A DNA stretch of 58,947 nucleotides from Reyranella sp. (GTDB lineage Bacteria > Pseudomonadota > Alphaproteobacteria > Reyranellales > Reyranellaceae), in NCBI GenBank assembly GCA_029946105.1, contig JAQSDW010000054.1:1-58947 (forward strand), read 5' to 3'. Of the stretch, positions 33,741 to 43,712 are shown piece by piece (the stretch's first letter is position 1; each line of letters opens with the position of its first letter). Made by a program: the position numbers and the translations under genes. The notes under the pieces were generated by a model that worked only from the letters and a program-made list of their open reading frames with translations, had not been told where the DNA came from and did not search any database.

Positions 33741-35033
33741 ATGACCGATCCGATCCTGGAGCGCCTCACGCGGCTCTATCCGCGCTCCATCGACCTCGGC
33801 CTCGATCGGATCGAGCGGCTGCTGGCCGAGATCGGCTCGCCCCACAAGAAGCTGCCGCCGGTCGTCCACGTCGCCGGCACCAACGGCAAGGGCTCCCTGG
33901 TCGCCTATCTGCGCGCCATGTCGGAAGCGGCGGGTTATCGCGTGCACGTCTACACCTCGCCGCATCTCGTGCACTTCAATGAGCGCATTCGCGTGGCCGG
34001 GCGCTTGATCGAGAACCATGAGCTCGATGCCATCATGACGGAATGCGAGGAGGTCAACGCCGGCAAGCCCATCACCTTTTTCGAGATCACCACGGTGGCC
34101 GCCTTATTGGCGTTTGCCCGCATCCCGGCCGATCTTGCCATCCTCGAGGTGGGGATGGGTGGCCGGCGGGACACGACCAATGTCGTCGATCCCACGCTTT
34201 CGGCCATTACGCCGATCGGCTACGACCATACGGGCTTCCTCGGCGACCGGCTGGAAAGCATCGCCGGCGAAAAAGCCGGTATCCTGAAGCATGCTGTGCC
34301 GGCCGTGATCGGGCGTCAGCGCGAGGTGAGTGCCGAGGTCATTGCCGCCGAGGCGGCCAAGCTCGCGGTGCCGCTCTTCCGCATGGGGCGCGAATGGCAG
34401 ATGACGCCGTCGACCAGCGGCTTTCGCTACGAGAGCGACCTGCTCGGCCTCGACTTGCCGGCGCCAGCACTGGCGGGCGCACACCAGCTCGACAATGCGG
34501 CAACGGCCGTGGCCTGCATCGAACGCCTGCGCGCGGCCCGCTTCGACATCGGCGACAAGGCCATCCGCAGCGGACTGAAATCGGTCGAGTGGCCCGCGCG
34601 ACTGCAGCGGCTTACCCGCGGCCCACTGGTCGAGGCGTTGCCGCCGGGCTGCGAGCTGTGGCTCGACGGTGGCCACAACGAGGATTGCGGCCTGGCGCTG
34701 GGACGCATGGCCAGCGACTGGGCCAAGGAGCCGGCACCGCTGCCGCTCTTCCTCGTGTTTGCAATGCAGACGACCAAGGACGCTTCGGGTTTCCTGCGAC
34801 CGCTCAGCCGCCACGCCCTGGCCGCGCGGGCCGTGCCATTCCCGGAAGGCCACGCCGCCTACACGCCAGTCGAGGCCTGCACCAAGGCAGCCGAGGTCGG
34901 CCTCGATTGCGTGCCCGTAAACGACATCGGCGCGGCGCTGGAGGACCTGTTGGCCACCCAGCCCGCGCCGATGCGCATTCTCATTTGTGGTTCGCTCTAC
35001 CTCGCGGGCACCGTATTGGCCCGCAACGGCTGA
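33741..35033 (+). CDS. folC: Bifunctional folylpolyglutamate / dihydrofolate synthase
   Basis: 430 residues. Mur-ligase-type P-loop HVAGTNGKGSLVAYL, the SPHLVHFNERIRV block, EVGMGGRRDTTNVV, and ITPIGYDHTGFLGD. It adds glutamate to dihydropteroate and folates, in the cytoplasm. It ends the accD-folC pair and converges on trxA. Confidence 0.95.
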   Translation: MTDPILERLTRLYPRSIDLGLDRIERLLAEIGSPHKKLPPVVHVAGTNGKGSLVAYLRAMSEAAGYRVHVYTSPHLVHFNERIRVAGRLIENHELDAIMTECEEVNAGKPITFFEITTVAALLAFARIPADLAILEVGMGGRRDTTNVVDPTLSAITPIGYDHTGFLGDRLESIAGEKAGILKHAVPAVIGRQREVSAEVIAAEAAKLAVPLFRMGREWQMTPSTSGFRYESDLLGLDLPAPALAGAHQLDNAATAVACIERLRAARFDIGDKAIRSGLKSVEWPARLQRLTRGPLVEALPPGCELWLDGGHNEDCGLALGRMASDWAKEPAPLPLFLVFAMQTTKDASGFLRPLSRHALAARAVPFPEGHAAYTPVEACTKAAEVGLDCVPVNDIGAALEDLLATQPAPMRILICGSLYLAGTVLARNG

Positions 35034-35044
35034 CCCTTCGGCGC

Positions 35045-35061
35045 GCGCGACTGCGTCGCGC
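35045..35061. terminator. Short GC hairpin between convergent folC and trxA
   Basis: GCGCGAC (35045-35051) and GTCGCGC (35055-35061) make a perfect 7-base-pair stem with a TGC loop. No T-run flanks it on either strand, so a terminator role for the two converging genes is only likely by position. Confidence 0.35.
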
Positions 35062-35075
35062 CCCTCAGGGCAGAG

Positions 35076-35402
35076 CTATGCCGCTGAGACGACGGTGTTG
35101 ATCCAGCTCACCAGCTTCTGCTTGGGCTCGGCGCCGATCTTGGTCGCGGCGACCTGACCGTTCTTGAACAGCAGCAGCGTGGGGATCGAGCGCACCCCAT
35201 AGCGCGTCGGCACCATCGGATTTTCGTCGATGTTGACCTTCACGACCTTGAGCTTGCCGTCCATGTCCTTGGCGATGTCCTCGAGTGAGGGGCCGATCAT
35301 GCGGCAGGGGCCGCACCACTCGGCCCAAAAGTCGACGAGGACGGGCGTATCGGACTTCAGGACTTCCTGCTCGAAGGAAGCATCGGTAGCTTTAATGGTC
35401 AT
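35076..35402 (-). CDS. trxA: Thioredoxin
   Basis: 108 residues, standard length, with the active site [14 protein letters not shown], cis-Pro in [12 protein letters not shown], and no signal peptide. It is the cytoplasmic dithiol donor, and would also feed the DsbD-like protein encoded at 15992-18118. Its ATG (35402) is preceded by GGGAGAA. An addA terminator hairpin sits just upstream, so it must have its own promoter or rely on read-through. Confidence 0.95.
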   Translation of the reverse strand: MTIKATDASFEQEVLKSDTPVLVDFWAEWCGPCRMIGPSLEDIAKDMDGKLKVVKVNIDENPMVPTRYGVRSIPTLLLFKNGQVAATKIGAEPKQKLVSWINTVVSAA

Positions 35403-35416
35403 GGTGGGTTCTCCCG

Positions 35417-35446
35417 AAAACAAAACAGACCGGTCGAATGGACCGG
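35417..35446 (-). terminator. Rho-independent terminator after addA
   Basis: On the minus strand CCGGTC-CATTC-GACCGG (35446 to 35430) forms a perfect 6-base-pair stem followed by the U-rich tail TCTGTTTTGTTTT (35429 to 35417). It lies between the addA stop and the trxA start, only 15 bases from the trxA ATG, so it could also act as a partial attenuator for trxA. Confidence 0.6.
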
Positions 35447-35487
35447 CGCCGCCCTTGCTCGGAAGCTAGGAAGCGAAGCCGCGCGAG

Positions 35488-38400
35488 TCAAGGTGCGGCA
35501 GCATAAGGCATTGATTTATCTAAGATTTCTCCGTCGATCTCCATCAGCCGGGGGGCGGCTGTCCACAGCAGGAAAGCCCGTACCGGCCGACCGGGATAGA
35601 TCGCCTGGAGAAGGCTTCGATAGAGCGCGAGCTGGCGGCGGTAGGCGAGCGCCACGCCTGAGGCGTCCGCGGGTGGCGGCCGGTTGGTCTTGTAGTCGAC
35701 GATCAGGACTTCTCTGTCGGAAACGGCGAGCCGGTCGACCTGGCCGCTGACGGTGAAGGTGCCGCGCGGCGTCTGCACGGTGCCGATCAGGGGCACCTCG
35801 GCGCGCGAGTCCGCGGCGAACAGCGCGGCATGCGCGGGCGCCTCGGTCACGGCGAGGGCCTCTCGCGCCCAAAGATCGATCGTCTCGGCCGCCAATCCAT
35901 GGGCCGGCTGCGCCAGGAAGCGTCGCGCTGCCCCGGCGCGCTCCACCGGCACGATCGCCGGCAGATGCCGCAGCAGTTCATGGATGAGCACGCCGCGCCT
36001 CCAGCGGTCGGACGCCTCGCTGGCAAGGGGACTGAAGGGTGGGTTTTCGCTCGCTGCCTCGTCGGGCAGAGGTTGCGAGGGTGCGAGCGGGGTCGGTGGA
36101 TCCGGCTCAGTGGGGGCGACCTGGCGCGACCAGCTCGGCAGCGAATGCGGGGCGGCGAGCGGCAGCTCCTCCTGGACGCCGGCGGGTATGCGGCCTTCGC
36201 CGATCAGTTCGTAGCCGTCGCCTTCCCAACCCTCGACACCGAGCGGTCCGCTGGAAAAATCGAACGAGCGCTTGATGGCGCGACCGCGCGGTTGCTCGAC
36301 ATCGGAAGAGATGTCGGCGGCGACGCTGGCCTCCAGGCCGGCGGCGATACGGTCGTACCAGCAGCCGGCATCCTGTGGTCGCGTGCCGATCCAGCCACCG
36401 ACATAGAGCCGGTCCTCGGCCCGGGTCATGGCAACGTAGAGAATGCGATTTTGCTCCTCCATCGAGTGCGCCCGCATCTCGGCACGCCAGGCGCGCGCGG
36501 CTTCGTTGGCATCCTCGCTGCGCGCCACCCATAGGCGTGCGTCACCGTCGGCCGCGGTCAGCAAACGCTCGTTGCTCTGGGGCACCCGCGTGGTGTCGGG
36601 CAGATAGACGATCGGCGCCTGCAGCCCCTTGGCCGCATGCACGGTGAGGATACGAACCTCGCGGCGTCGATTGGCGTCGAGGTCGCGCTTGATGTCGGCG
36701 CCGCCCGCTTCGAACCAGCGCAGGAAGCCCTGCAAGGACCCCGCCTCGGCACGCTGGTATTGCAGCGCGCGGGCCAGCAGCTCGTCGATCGGATCGACAG
36801 CTTCGCGTCCCAGACGTTCCAGTAGGCGCTCGCGGCCACCCTCTGGGCCGAGCACGGTGGCGAAGAAATCGAAGGGTGTCGTGTAGTCGGCCCGCGCCAG
36901 CCAGGTCGCGAGACGCTGGTGCGCGGCGGCAAACTGCAGATCCTCGGCGGCCCGCCGGCGCAGCTCGCGCCACAACCGGCCCGGCCGGTTCCAGGCGAGG
37001 CGGAACAGCGCCTCCTCGTCGAGGCCGACCAGCGGCGATTTCAGCAGACTCGCCAGATTGAGGTCGTCCTGCGGCAGCAGCACGAAGCGGGCGAGGGCGA
37101 GCAGATCCTGGATCGACAGTTCGCTGCCGAGGTCGAGCCGATCGACGCCGGCCACCTCGATCTCCTCGCGCTTCAGCGCTTTCACCAGCGACGTGACGAA
37201 GGCGTTCCGTCGGCGGACCAGCACCATGAAATCGCCGGCATTGAGCAGCTTGCCGGTGCTCGAGCGGCGCTCGTGGCCGATCAGGCTCTTGGCGTGGAGC
37301 GCGATCAACCGCGCCAGGCGCTCGTGCGACGGCGCCAGCAAGCCGGGATCGGCATCGAGATCGGTGGGATCGGCCTCGCTCCTGGCGCCGCGCACCAACG
37401 GCCATAGCTCGACCTTGCCAGGCTGACCGGTTCGGCTGGGCAAGTGGATGACGCTGCCCGCGTCGCCCAGGCCTCGCGCGGCCGCCTCTTCGCCGAACAC
37501 CCAGTCGACGGCGTCGAGTACGGCCGACGTCGAGCGGAACGACACGACAAGGTCGACCGACTGGAACGTCATCTGCGCCGCGGCGCTGCGCTCGGCGAAC
37601 CAGACGCGCATGTCGGCGAGCTTGCGCGGGTCGGCGCGCTGGAAGCCGAAGATCGACTGCTTGGTGTCGCCGACGGCGAATATCGTGCGCCGGCGATCGA
37701 CCGCGCCGGCACCGACGAAGAATTCCTCGGTCAGGCGGCGGATCACTTCCCACTGGTCGGGATTGGTGTCCTGCGCCTCGTCGACCAGGACATGGTCGAT
37801 ACCGCCGTCGAGCTTGTAGAGCACCCACGCGGCACTATCGGCGCGCTCCAGCAGACGCCGCGTGGCCACGATCAGGTCGTCGTAGTCGAGTGTCGCGCGC
37901 CGGCGCTTGCCGCGGGCGTAGCGCTCGACGATGTCGAGGCCGAGTTGCAGCAGCGCCAGGGTGAGTTCGATCAGTGCCGCGGCCCGGATCGCCTCGTGCG
38001 CCACCTGCAGCCGGTCGCTTTCGGTGCGCAGCACGGCATCGATGTCAGACATCGCCGTGACGGCGGCCTTGCCGGCGATCTTCTTGCGCGGCTTGCCCTG
38101 CTGGGTGAAGAACACGGCGCGATAGCCGTCGAGCAACGCCGGCCGGGCGTCGGGTTGGTCGAGCCACTGCAGGATCAGCTCGCTATAGGCCTTGTTTTCC
38201 TTTTCGCCCCGGGCCAGCGCGCGCGCGGCCTGGCGTAGTCCGCTGCCGTCGAAAGCGCCGTCGGCACAGAGAGCCGCGACCAGCGCGCCCGTGGTGGCCT
38301 CGGGTGAGACACCCAGCGAACTGGCGAGCCGTAGCCGTTCGCGCGCCAGGCCGGTATCGCCACCGATCCGCGACAGCAGCCAGGCGCGCTCACCCAGCAG

Positions 38401-39009
38401 CTTCTTCATCAACTCGTCGTACTCGACGATGGAGATGCGGCCGGCGACGGCGGCCAACGCGTCGCGCAGCCCCGGCGGCGCATCGCGACGGGCGAGGGCG
38501 GCCATCTGCTCGTCCTGCGCCTGCTTCAGGATGGTGCCGGCTTCGCCCTCGTCCAGCACCTCGAAGCCGGGCGCCACGCCCGCTTCCAATGGGAAGCGCT
38601 TCAACAGCGCCTGACAGAAGGCGTGGATCGTCAGGATGTTGATGCCACCCGGCGCGTCGAGCACGCGGGCGAACAGACGGCGGGCGATCACGCGCTCCTC
38701 TGCCTCCGGCGCCCGGTCGATCAGCTTGGCGATCTCCTTGTCGAGATCGGCTTCCTCGGCCAGTGCCCAGCGCCCGAGCTGGGCAGCCAGGCGATTGCGC
38801 ATCTCGGCCGCGGCGGCCTTGGTGAAGGTGAGGCAGAGGATGCGTTCGGGCTTCACGCCGGCCAGCAACAGGCGGGTCACGCGATCGGTCAGCACCTTGG
38901 TCTTGCCGGTGCCGGCGTTGGCCTCGACCCAGGCCGATTGCGCGGGCGAGGTCGCCTTGCGCTGGTCGGCCGTGGCCATCGTCACGGGATCGAGGCCAAG
39001 CGTGCTCAT
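35488..39009 (-). CDS. addA: Double-strand break repair helicase AddA
   Basis: 1173 residues. UvrD-like helicase with Walker A EANAGTGKTKVLTD, LCLTFTKAAAAEM (motif Ia), DHVLVDEAQDTNPDQWEVI (motif II), VGDTKQSIFGFQRAD (motif III), and VAMTRAEDRLYVGG (motif VI). The C-terminal RecB-type nuclease motif is VLIVDYKTNRPPP. With AddB it resects double-strand ends for RecA loading. Its ATG is 10 bases after the addB stop. Confidence 0.96.
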   Translation of the reverse strand: MSTLGLDPVTMATADQRKATSPAQSAWVEANAGTGKTKVLTDRVTRLLLAGVKPERILCLTFTKAAAAEMRNRLAAQLGRWALAEEADLDKEIAKLIDRAPEAEERVIARRLFARVLDAPGGINILTIHAFCQALLKRFPLEAGVAPGFEVLDEGEAGTILKQAQDEQMAALARRDAPPGLRDALAAVAGRISIVEYDELMKKLLGERAWLLSRIGGDTGLARERLRLASSLGVSPEATTGALVAALCADGAFDGSGLRQAARALARGEKENKAYSELILQWLDQPDARPALLDGYRAVFFTQQGKPRKKIAGKAAVTAMSDIDAVLRTESDRLQVAHEAIRAAALIELTLALLQLGLDIVERYARGKRRRATLDYDDLIVATRRLLERADSAAWVLYKLDGGIDHVLVDEAQDTNPDQWEVIRRLTEEFFVGAGAVDRRRTIFAVGDTKQSIFGFQRADPRKLADMRVWFAERSAAAQMTFQSVDLVVSFRSTSAVLDAVDWVFGEEAAARGLGDAGSVIHLPSRTGQPGKVELWPLVRGARSEADPTDLDADPGLLAPSHERLARLIALHAKSLIGHERRSSTGKLLNAGDFMVLVRRRNAFVTSLVKALKREEIEVAGVDRLDLGSELSIQDLLALARFVLLPQDDLNLASLLKSPLVGLDEEALFRLAWNRPGRLWRELRRRAAEDLQFAAAHQRLATWLARADYTTPFDFFATVLGPEGGRERLLERLGREAVDPIDELLARALQYQRAEAGSLQGFLRWFEAGGADIKRDLDANRRREVRILTVHAAKGLQAPIVYLPDTTRVPQSNERLLTAADGDARLWVARSEDANEAARAWRAEMRAHSMEEQNRILYVAMTRAEDRLYVGGWIGTRPQDAGCWYDRIAAGLEASVAADISSDVEQPRGRAIKRSFDFSSGPLGVEGWEGDGYELIGEGRIPAGVQEELPLAAPHSLPSWSRQVAPTEPDPPTPLAPSQPLPDEAASENPPFSPLASEASDRWRRGVLIHELLRHLPAIVPVERAGAARRFLAQPAHGLAAETIDLWAREALAVTEAPAHAALFAADSRAEVPLIGTVQTPRGTFTVSGQVDRLAVSDREVLIVDYKTNRPPPADASGVALAYRRQLALYRSLLQAIYPGRPVRAFLLWTAAPRLMEIDGEILDKSMPYAAAP

Positions 39010-39019
39010 GCGACGACGC

Positions 39020-41977
39020 TCATTCGTCGCTCCCGCCCGTGGTCGACCATTCGGCCACGCGTTCGAGGTGTTCGTAGTCGTTGAAGTGCGGGACGAATTC
39101 CGGCTGTGGCAGCGCGACGTACGGCATGCCGGCATTGGCGTAGCGTTCGGCCATCTTCTCGACCAGGGCCAGCATCGCGGGGATCAGCTTTGTAGCACCC
39201 TTGATATCCTTGATCTCGCCGCCATCGCCCAGGCCATTGGCGCGCCAGTAGGTGAGGATGACTTCGTCGGCCTTGCCCTTGAGCTTCTTGAATCCACCCG
39301 CTTCGGCGATTGCCGCTTCGAGCAGGAGCTGAGGCGCGAAGAGGGCGTCCAGTTCACGGGTCGTGGGCACGCGGCCGGTCTTGTAGTCGATCACCTCCCA
39401 TACGCCGGGGCCGAGCTCGTCGATACGGTCGGCGATGGCGGTGATGGTGAGGGAGTGATTACGCGGACCGACTTTAAGCGTGCCCTGGGTTTCGCCGTCG
39501 AGCAGGCGCACACCGGCGGCCCGGCGGTTGTTCTCCTCACCCACGAACCAACGCGCCAGCCGCTGGAAGCGCGGCCACCAGAAGGCGCGCTCGGCCGGCG
39601 CGGTCAGGAGTTCGCCGAGATGCTCCTCGCCGATCGCCTCGAGGCGGCGGACGGCGTCGCCCGGCAACAGACCCGAGGGATGCTGCTTCAGGAAGTCGTC
39701 GAGCGCGGCATGCAGCGCCGAGCCGCGTTCGGCCGCGCCCAGCTCGGCTTCCAGCGGATCAAGCAGACGCAGCTTCAGGATCTGCCGCGCGTAGAGGCCG
39801 TAGGGATCGCGCCGCCACTGCTCGATGCTGGAGACCGAAAGCTGCGTCGGGCGCGCCGCCAGCGGCGGCCGCGGGGCGGGGCGGGGCCAGGGCTTGTAGG
39901 CCGCCGGCCGATCGATCGCCTCGGCCCAGTCGATATAGCGCCGGCCGCGCTGGATATAGTTGGGCGGCGGTTCGGCGGCGTTGGGGTCGTGACCCAGCAG
40001 CGCATCGAGCCGCGCCAGCCAGCGTGACGAAACGGTGGGCGCACCGCCTTCGCGCTCGGCGCGGGTCAGCAGCACATGGTCGGCGGAGAGTGCCGCGACA
40101 AAATCGTGCGCGGACAGGCCGATGCGGCGCTCCGGTTGCGGCAGGCCGAGCGCGCCGCGCATCGGTCGATTGAGCCATGGCCCGGTTTCGACGGACGGTG
40201 GCCAGCTCCCCTCGTTGAGGCCGCCGAGCACCAGCAGATCGGCGCACTGTAAGCGGGCTTCGAGGGGACCCCAGATCGAGAGGCGAGGATGGCGGCCGTA
40301 GCGCGGTCGGATCATGGCGGGCGCCAGCATGGCCGCCAGCAGCCCCGTCCACTCGCCGCCGTCGATGGATGGCTGATTGCGCCAGGCACCGCGCAGTCGC
40401 GCAAGCGTCTCGGCCAGCGCTTCGCCCGCTTCGCCGCGCCACACCGTGTCGGCCGACGACAGCATCTCGGCCGCCGCGATGGTGGCATCGAGCAGGGCAT
40501 CCGGCGCGGCGCCCTCGGCCATCAGCACGGCAAGTCCTGAAGTCGCGGCGTCGAGCCGATCGATCAGGGCGAGGGCGGCATCGGCGTCGGCATCATCGTC
40601 CTTGTGCCGGTTGGCGATGATCCGCCGCACGCTGTCGAGACCGGCAGCGGGCTTCAGGCCGCGCAAGTACTTGCGGTCGAGACGGCGTGCAACGTCGAGC
40701 AGATCGGCGCGTGGCTGGCCGAGCGTGCAGAACGGATGCTTCAGCAGCGCCAGCAGATCGACGGGGCCAAAGCCGCCGTCGACGGCCGCGACCAGCGCGC
40801 GCAGCAAGGTGGCGGGTGGCGTGTCGGCAAGCGGCGTGCCGGCGGAATCGTCGATCTCGATGTCCCACCGCTTCAGCTCGGCTGTGACCCGTCGCGCCAG
40901 ATCCCGGTCGGGCGTGATCAGCGCGGCCGTGCGGCGCGGCTGCCCTTCCACGACATTCAGCGCTTCGCGGAGCGCGAGGGCGATCACGACCGCCTCCTGA
41001 TGCGAGGTGGCGCAGTCGGCGCGGGCGACATGGTCGAGTGCCGCGGGATCGGGCCGCGACCAGGCCTCGCTGGTCTCCGCCGGCCGCATCAACTCTGCCA
41101 CCAGCATCCGACGCGCGCGGCCGATGCCTTTGCCGAGCCAGTCGGGCACGGCCGACCGCTCGACGCCCAAGGCGCCCAGGAGTTCATGCAGGCCGAACTG
41201 CGGATGCGAGGCATCGAGCTTCTGCCAGCTCTCCTCGTCCATCTCGCGATCGAGGCCGGGCAGGACGACGGCGCCCTGCGGCAGTTGGGCGATGACGCCA
41301 AGCAGCGCCCGTGTCGCCGGTTGCGATCCGGTCGAACCGGCGGCGATCACCGGTGTCGTGGGCGGCGTCGCCTGCCAACGCGCGGCCTGGGCACGGATGG
41401 CGCGGCTGCGTCGTTCGATGGCGTCGATTTGCCCGCGCTCGGCCAGCATCGCCGGCCACGCCGTGCCGACGATGTCGAGGAAGGTGATGGTCCGCCGCCA
41501 GTGCTCGGCGAAATTACCGGTGACGAGATCAGCCAGGCGTTCGAAACCCACGCCCTCGACCGCCAGCTCGTCGAGCAGGCGGCCCAGCTCGCGCGCGAGC
41601 TTCAGCGCCTGTGCGGCCGATTGTGCGATGGGATGGCCCTTATCGTCCCTGAAGGCGGCCACGAGCCGTGCCAGCAACGCCTCGCGTTCCGTGGGGTCAA
41701 TGGCCGGCGGCAGGGCGAGGGCGGTGTCGTCGCCCGGCGACAGATCCCATTCGCTGTCGTCGACATCGCCGAGTGGCGCCATGCGCGGCAGAATTGTGGG
41801 CTTGCCGTCCGACGCCCGGAGAAAGGCCTCGCGCAGCGCCCGGACCGAGCGGCGGGTCGGCACCAGGATCAGGACATCGGCCAGGCCGAGGGGATCGTGG
41901 CCGTACTTCGCCAGCACCCCCAGCGCCAGCTCGTCGGCGAACCGCTGGTCGATGCCGATGGTGAAGACGCCCTTCAT
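39020..41977 (-). CDS. addB: Double-strand break repair protein AddB
   Basis: 985 residues, of the alphaproteobacterial AddB type. N-terminal degenerate helicase region with VLILVPTRRSVRALREAFL, followed by VIAAGSTGSQPATRALLGV. The C-terminal nuclease domain shows LSVSSIEQWRRDPYGLYARQ and WEVIDYKTGRVPT. It partners AddA. The ATG overlaps the murU stop by four bases. Confidence 0.94.
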   Translation of the reverse strand: MKGVFTIGIDQRFADELALGVLAKYGHDPLGLADVLILVPTRRSVRALREAFLRASDGKPTILPRMAPLGDVDDSEWDLSPGDDTALALPPAIDPTEREALLARLVAAFRDDKGHPIAQSAAQALKLARELGRLLDELAVEGVGFERLADLVTGNFAEHWRRTITFLDIVGTAWPAMLAERGQIDAIERRSRAIRAQAARWQATPPTTPVIAAGSTGSQPATRALLGVIAQLPQGAVVLPGLDREMDEESWQKLDASHPQFGLHELLGALGVERSAVPDWLGKGIGRARRMLVAELMRPAETSEAWSRPDPAALDHVARADCATSHQEAVVIALALREALNVVEGQPRRTAALITPDRDLARRVTAELKRWDIEIDDSAGTPLADTPPATLLRALVAAVDGGFGPVDLLALLKHPFCTLGQPRADLLDVARRLDRKYLRGLKPAAGLDSVRRIIANRHKDDDADADAALALIDRLDAATSGLAVLMAEGAAPDALLDATIAAAEMLSSADTVWRGEAGEALAETLARLRGAWRNQPSIDGGEWTGLLAAMLAPAMIRPRYGRHPRLSIWGPLEARLQCADLLVLGGLNEGSWPPSVETGPWLNRPMRGALGLPQPERRIGLSAHDFVAALSADHVLLTRAEREGGAPTVSSRWLARLDALLGHDPNAAEPPPNYIQRGRRYIDWAEAIDRPAAYKPWPRPAPRPPLAARPTQLSVSSIEQWRRDPYGLYARQILKLRLLDPLEAELGAAERGSALHAALDDFLKQHPSGLLPGDAVRRLEAIGEEHLGELLTAPAERAFWWPRFQRLARWFVGEENNRRAAGVRLLDGETQGTLKVGPRNHSLTITAIADRIDELGPGVWEVIDYKTGRVPTTRELDALFAPQLLLEAAIAEAGGFKKLKGKADEVILTYWRANGLGDGGEIKDIKGATKLIPAMLALVEKMAERYANAGMPYVALPQPEFVPHFNDYEHLERVAEWSTTGGSDE

Positions 41978-42666
41978 CCCATCACGCGTTCTGCTTCGGC
42001 CAGTGCTGCCGGCGTGCCGACGTGAAACCAGTCGCCGTCGTGCACCAGGCCGTAGAGCCGGCCGGCGGCCTCGGCGCGATTCCAGAGTTTCAGCAGCGAG
42101 AACGGCCCCTCGGCGGTGCCGTTGAACAGGCTGGGCTCGCAGACCGAGATGCTGGCAAAGAGATAAGGTGCGGTCTCGGCCGTGCCGCGATGGCGCACAT
42201 GCCCATCGGGCTCGAGATAATAGTCACCGCGGTCCTTCTCTTCGCGGCCGATCGCCGTTGCCAGTGGATGCAGCAGCAGCAGCGCGTCCATGCGCCGGGG
42301 ATCCCAGGTCGCCTGCAGGCGTCCCAGCATCGACTCGGGCCCGTCGCGCCACAGGCCATCGCCGTTCAGGACGAAGAACGGACCGTTGCCCAGCAGGGGC
42401 AGGGCGTTGCGGACGCTGCCGCCGGTCTCCAGCAGATGGTCCTCGGCAACGATGCGGGCGCGGCCGCGCAGGCGGTCGGCGATCTGGCTGCCGAGGTGAT
42501 GCACGTTCACCACGATGTTCTGCACGCCGTGCCGCTGCAGCCGGTCCATCGCCCGCTCGATCATCGAACGGCCGGCGACGGGGATCAGCGGCTTGGGCGT
42601 GCGGTCGGTCAGCGGCCGCATGCGCTCGCCACGGCCAGCGGCCAGGATCATCGCTGTTCTAATCAT
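41974..42666 (-). CDS. murU: Nucleotidyltransferase, MurNAc-1-phosphate uridylyltransferase-like
   Basis: 230 residues. The NTP-transferase signature is AMILAAGRGERMRPLTDRTP, then KPLIPVAGRSMIERAM, FVLNGDGLW (metal Asp) and DGDWFHVGTPAALAEA at the C-terminus. Together with the adjacent sugar kinase it would form the MurU/AmgK salvage route that recycles MurNAc to UDP-MurNAc, bypassing GlcN-6-P. It overlaps amgK by four bases. Confidence 0.9.
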   Translation of the reverse strand: MIRTAMILAAGRGERMRPLTDRTPKPLIPVAGRSMIERAMDRLQRHGVQNIVVNVHHLGSQIADRLRGRARIVAEDHLLETGGSVRNALPLLGNGPFFVLNGDGLWRDGPESMLGRLQATWDPRRMDALLLLHPLATAIGREEKDRGDYYLEPDGHVRHRGTAETAPYLFASISVCEPSLFNGTAEGPFSLLKLWNRAEAAGRLYGLVHDGDWFHVGTPAALAEAERVMG

Positions 42667-43712
42667 GACTCACCAATGCGCCGTCGCGGCGGCGGTAACA
42701 ACCGGTCGACCCACAGGCGCAAGGGCGCCAGGGCTTCGTGTTGCAGGGCGCTTTCGAACATCCGCCAGACGCGCGGTAAATGAGGCAGGTAGTCGGGCTT
42801 GCCGTCGCGTTTCAGCAACCGCACGAACAGTCCGATGATGCGCGCATGGCGCTGCGCCGCCATCAGCGCAAACCCGGTCCGGAAGCCCGCGGCGTCGGCC
42901 AGCCCGGTCTCGCCGATGTAGCGCGCCAGGCAGGCCGCATGCACGGCCGGCGGCACGTCGCGTCGGGCGTCCTCGATCAGCGACACCAGGTCGTAGGAAG
43001 GATGGCCACGCTGGGCATCCTGGAAGTCGAGCAGGCCGCAGGCTTTCACGCCGGGGCGCGCCGGCAGCCACAGCAGGTTGTCCTTGTGGTAGTCGCGCAG
43101 CAGCAGGGCATCGGGCGTCGAGGGCAGCGCGGCGAGGCACTCCTTCCACGCAGCAATGTAGCCGGCGGTCTCTTCCGGTGGCGTGGGCTTACCGGTTGCG
43201 GCCGGCAGATACCATTCCGGCAGCAGCATCGCCGCCTCGATCAGCGCGTCACCGGCGTAGGCGCCGAGCCCCGGCAGCAGCGCGCGGTCGCCGGCGCGAT
43301 ATAGCTGAACCAGCACGTCGGTGGCGCGGGTATAGAGCTCACCCTCGTCGCCACCCGAGGCCAGCACGCGGGCATAGGTATCGTCGCCCAGGTCTTCCAG
43401 CAGCAGGAAGCCGTGTTCGGCATCCTCGGCCAGGATCTGCGGCGCGCTCAAGCCGAGCGCGATCAGGTGGCGGCCGATGCGGACGAAGGGCCGCACATCC
43501 TCCTGCGGTGGGGGCGCATCCATGACGACTGCCGACTCGCGCGGCCGGCTCAGCCTGAAGTATTTCCGGAACGAGGCATCGCCGGCCAGCAGGCGCTCGC
43601 CGGCATCGGCCCAGCCGGCGCCGCGCACAAATTCGGCGCGTCGCAGATCGCGTTCAGATTTCGCCAAGACGAGACTCTCCCTCGAGGGTCGCGCGCCGCC
43701 CCTCGCCTTCAA
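42663..43712 (-). CDS. amgK: Aminoglycoside phosphotransferase-family kinase, AmgK-like (MurNAc/GlcNAc anomeric kinase)
   Basis: 349 residues. Kinase-like fold with GDASFRKYFRL (nucleotide loop), FLLLEDLGDDTYARVL, the Brenner motif LLRDYHKDNLLWL, and GLLDFQDAQRGHPSYDL (metal Asp). Coupling to murU supports the AmgK assignment. The chosen start overlaps tsaE by 59 bases; a TTG at 43667 would leave an overlap of only 14 and is a credible alternative. Confidence 0.88.
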   Translation of the reverse strand: MKARGGARPSRESLVLAKSERDLRRAEFVRGAGWADAGERLLAGDASFRKYFRLSRPRESAVVMDAPPPQEDVRPFVRIGRHLIALGLSAPQILAEDAEHGFLLLEDLGDDTYARVLASGGDEGELYTRATDVLVQLYRAGDRALLPGLGAYAGDALIEAAMLLPEWYLPAATGKPTPPEETAGYIAAWKECLAALPSTPDALLLRDYHKDNLLWLPARPGVKACGLLDFQDAQRGHPSYDLVSLIEDARRDVPPAVHAACLARYIGETGLADAAGFRTGFALMAAQRHARIIGLFVRLLKRDGKPDYLPHLPRVWRMFESALQHEALAPLRLWVDRLLPPPRRRIGES

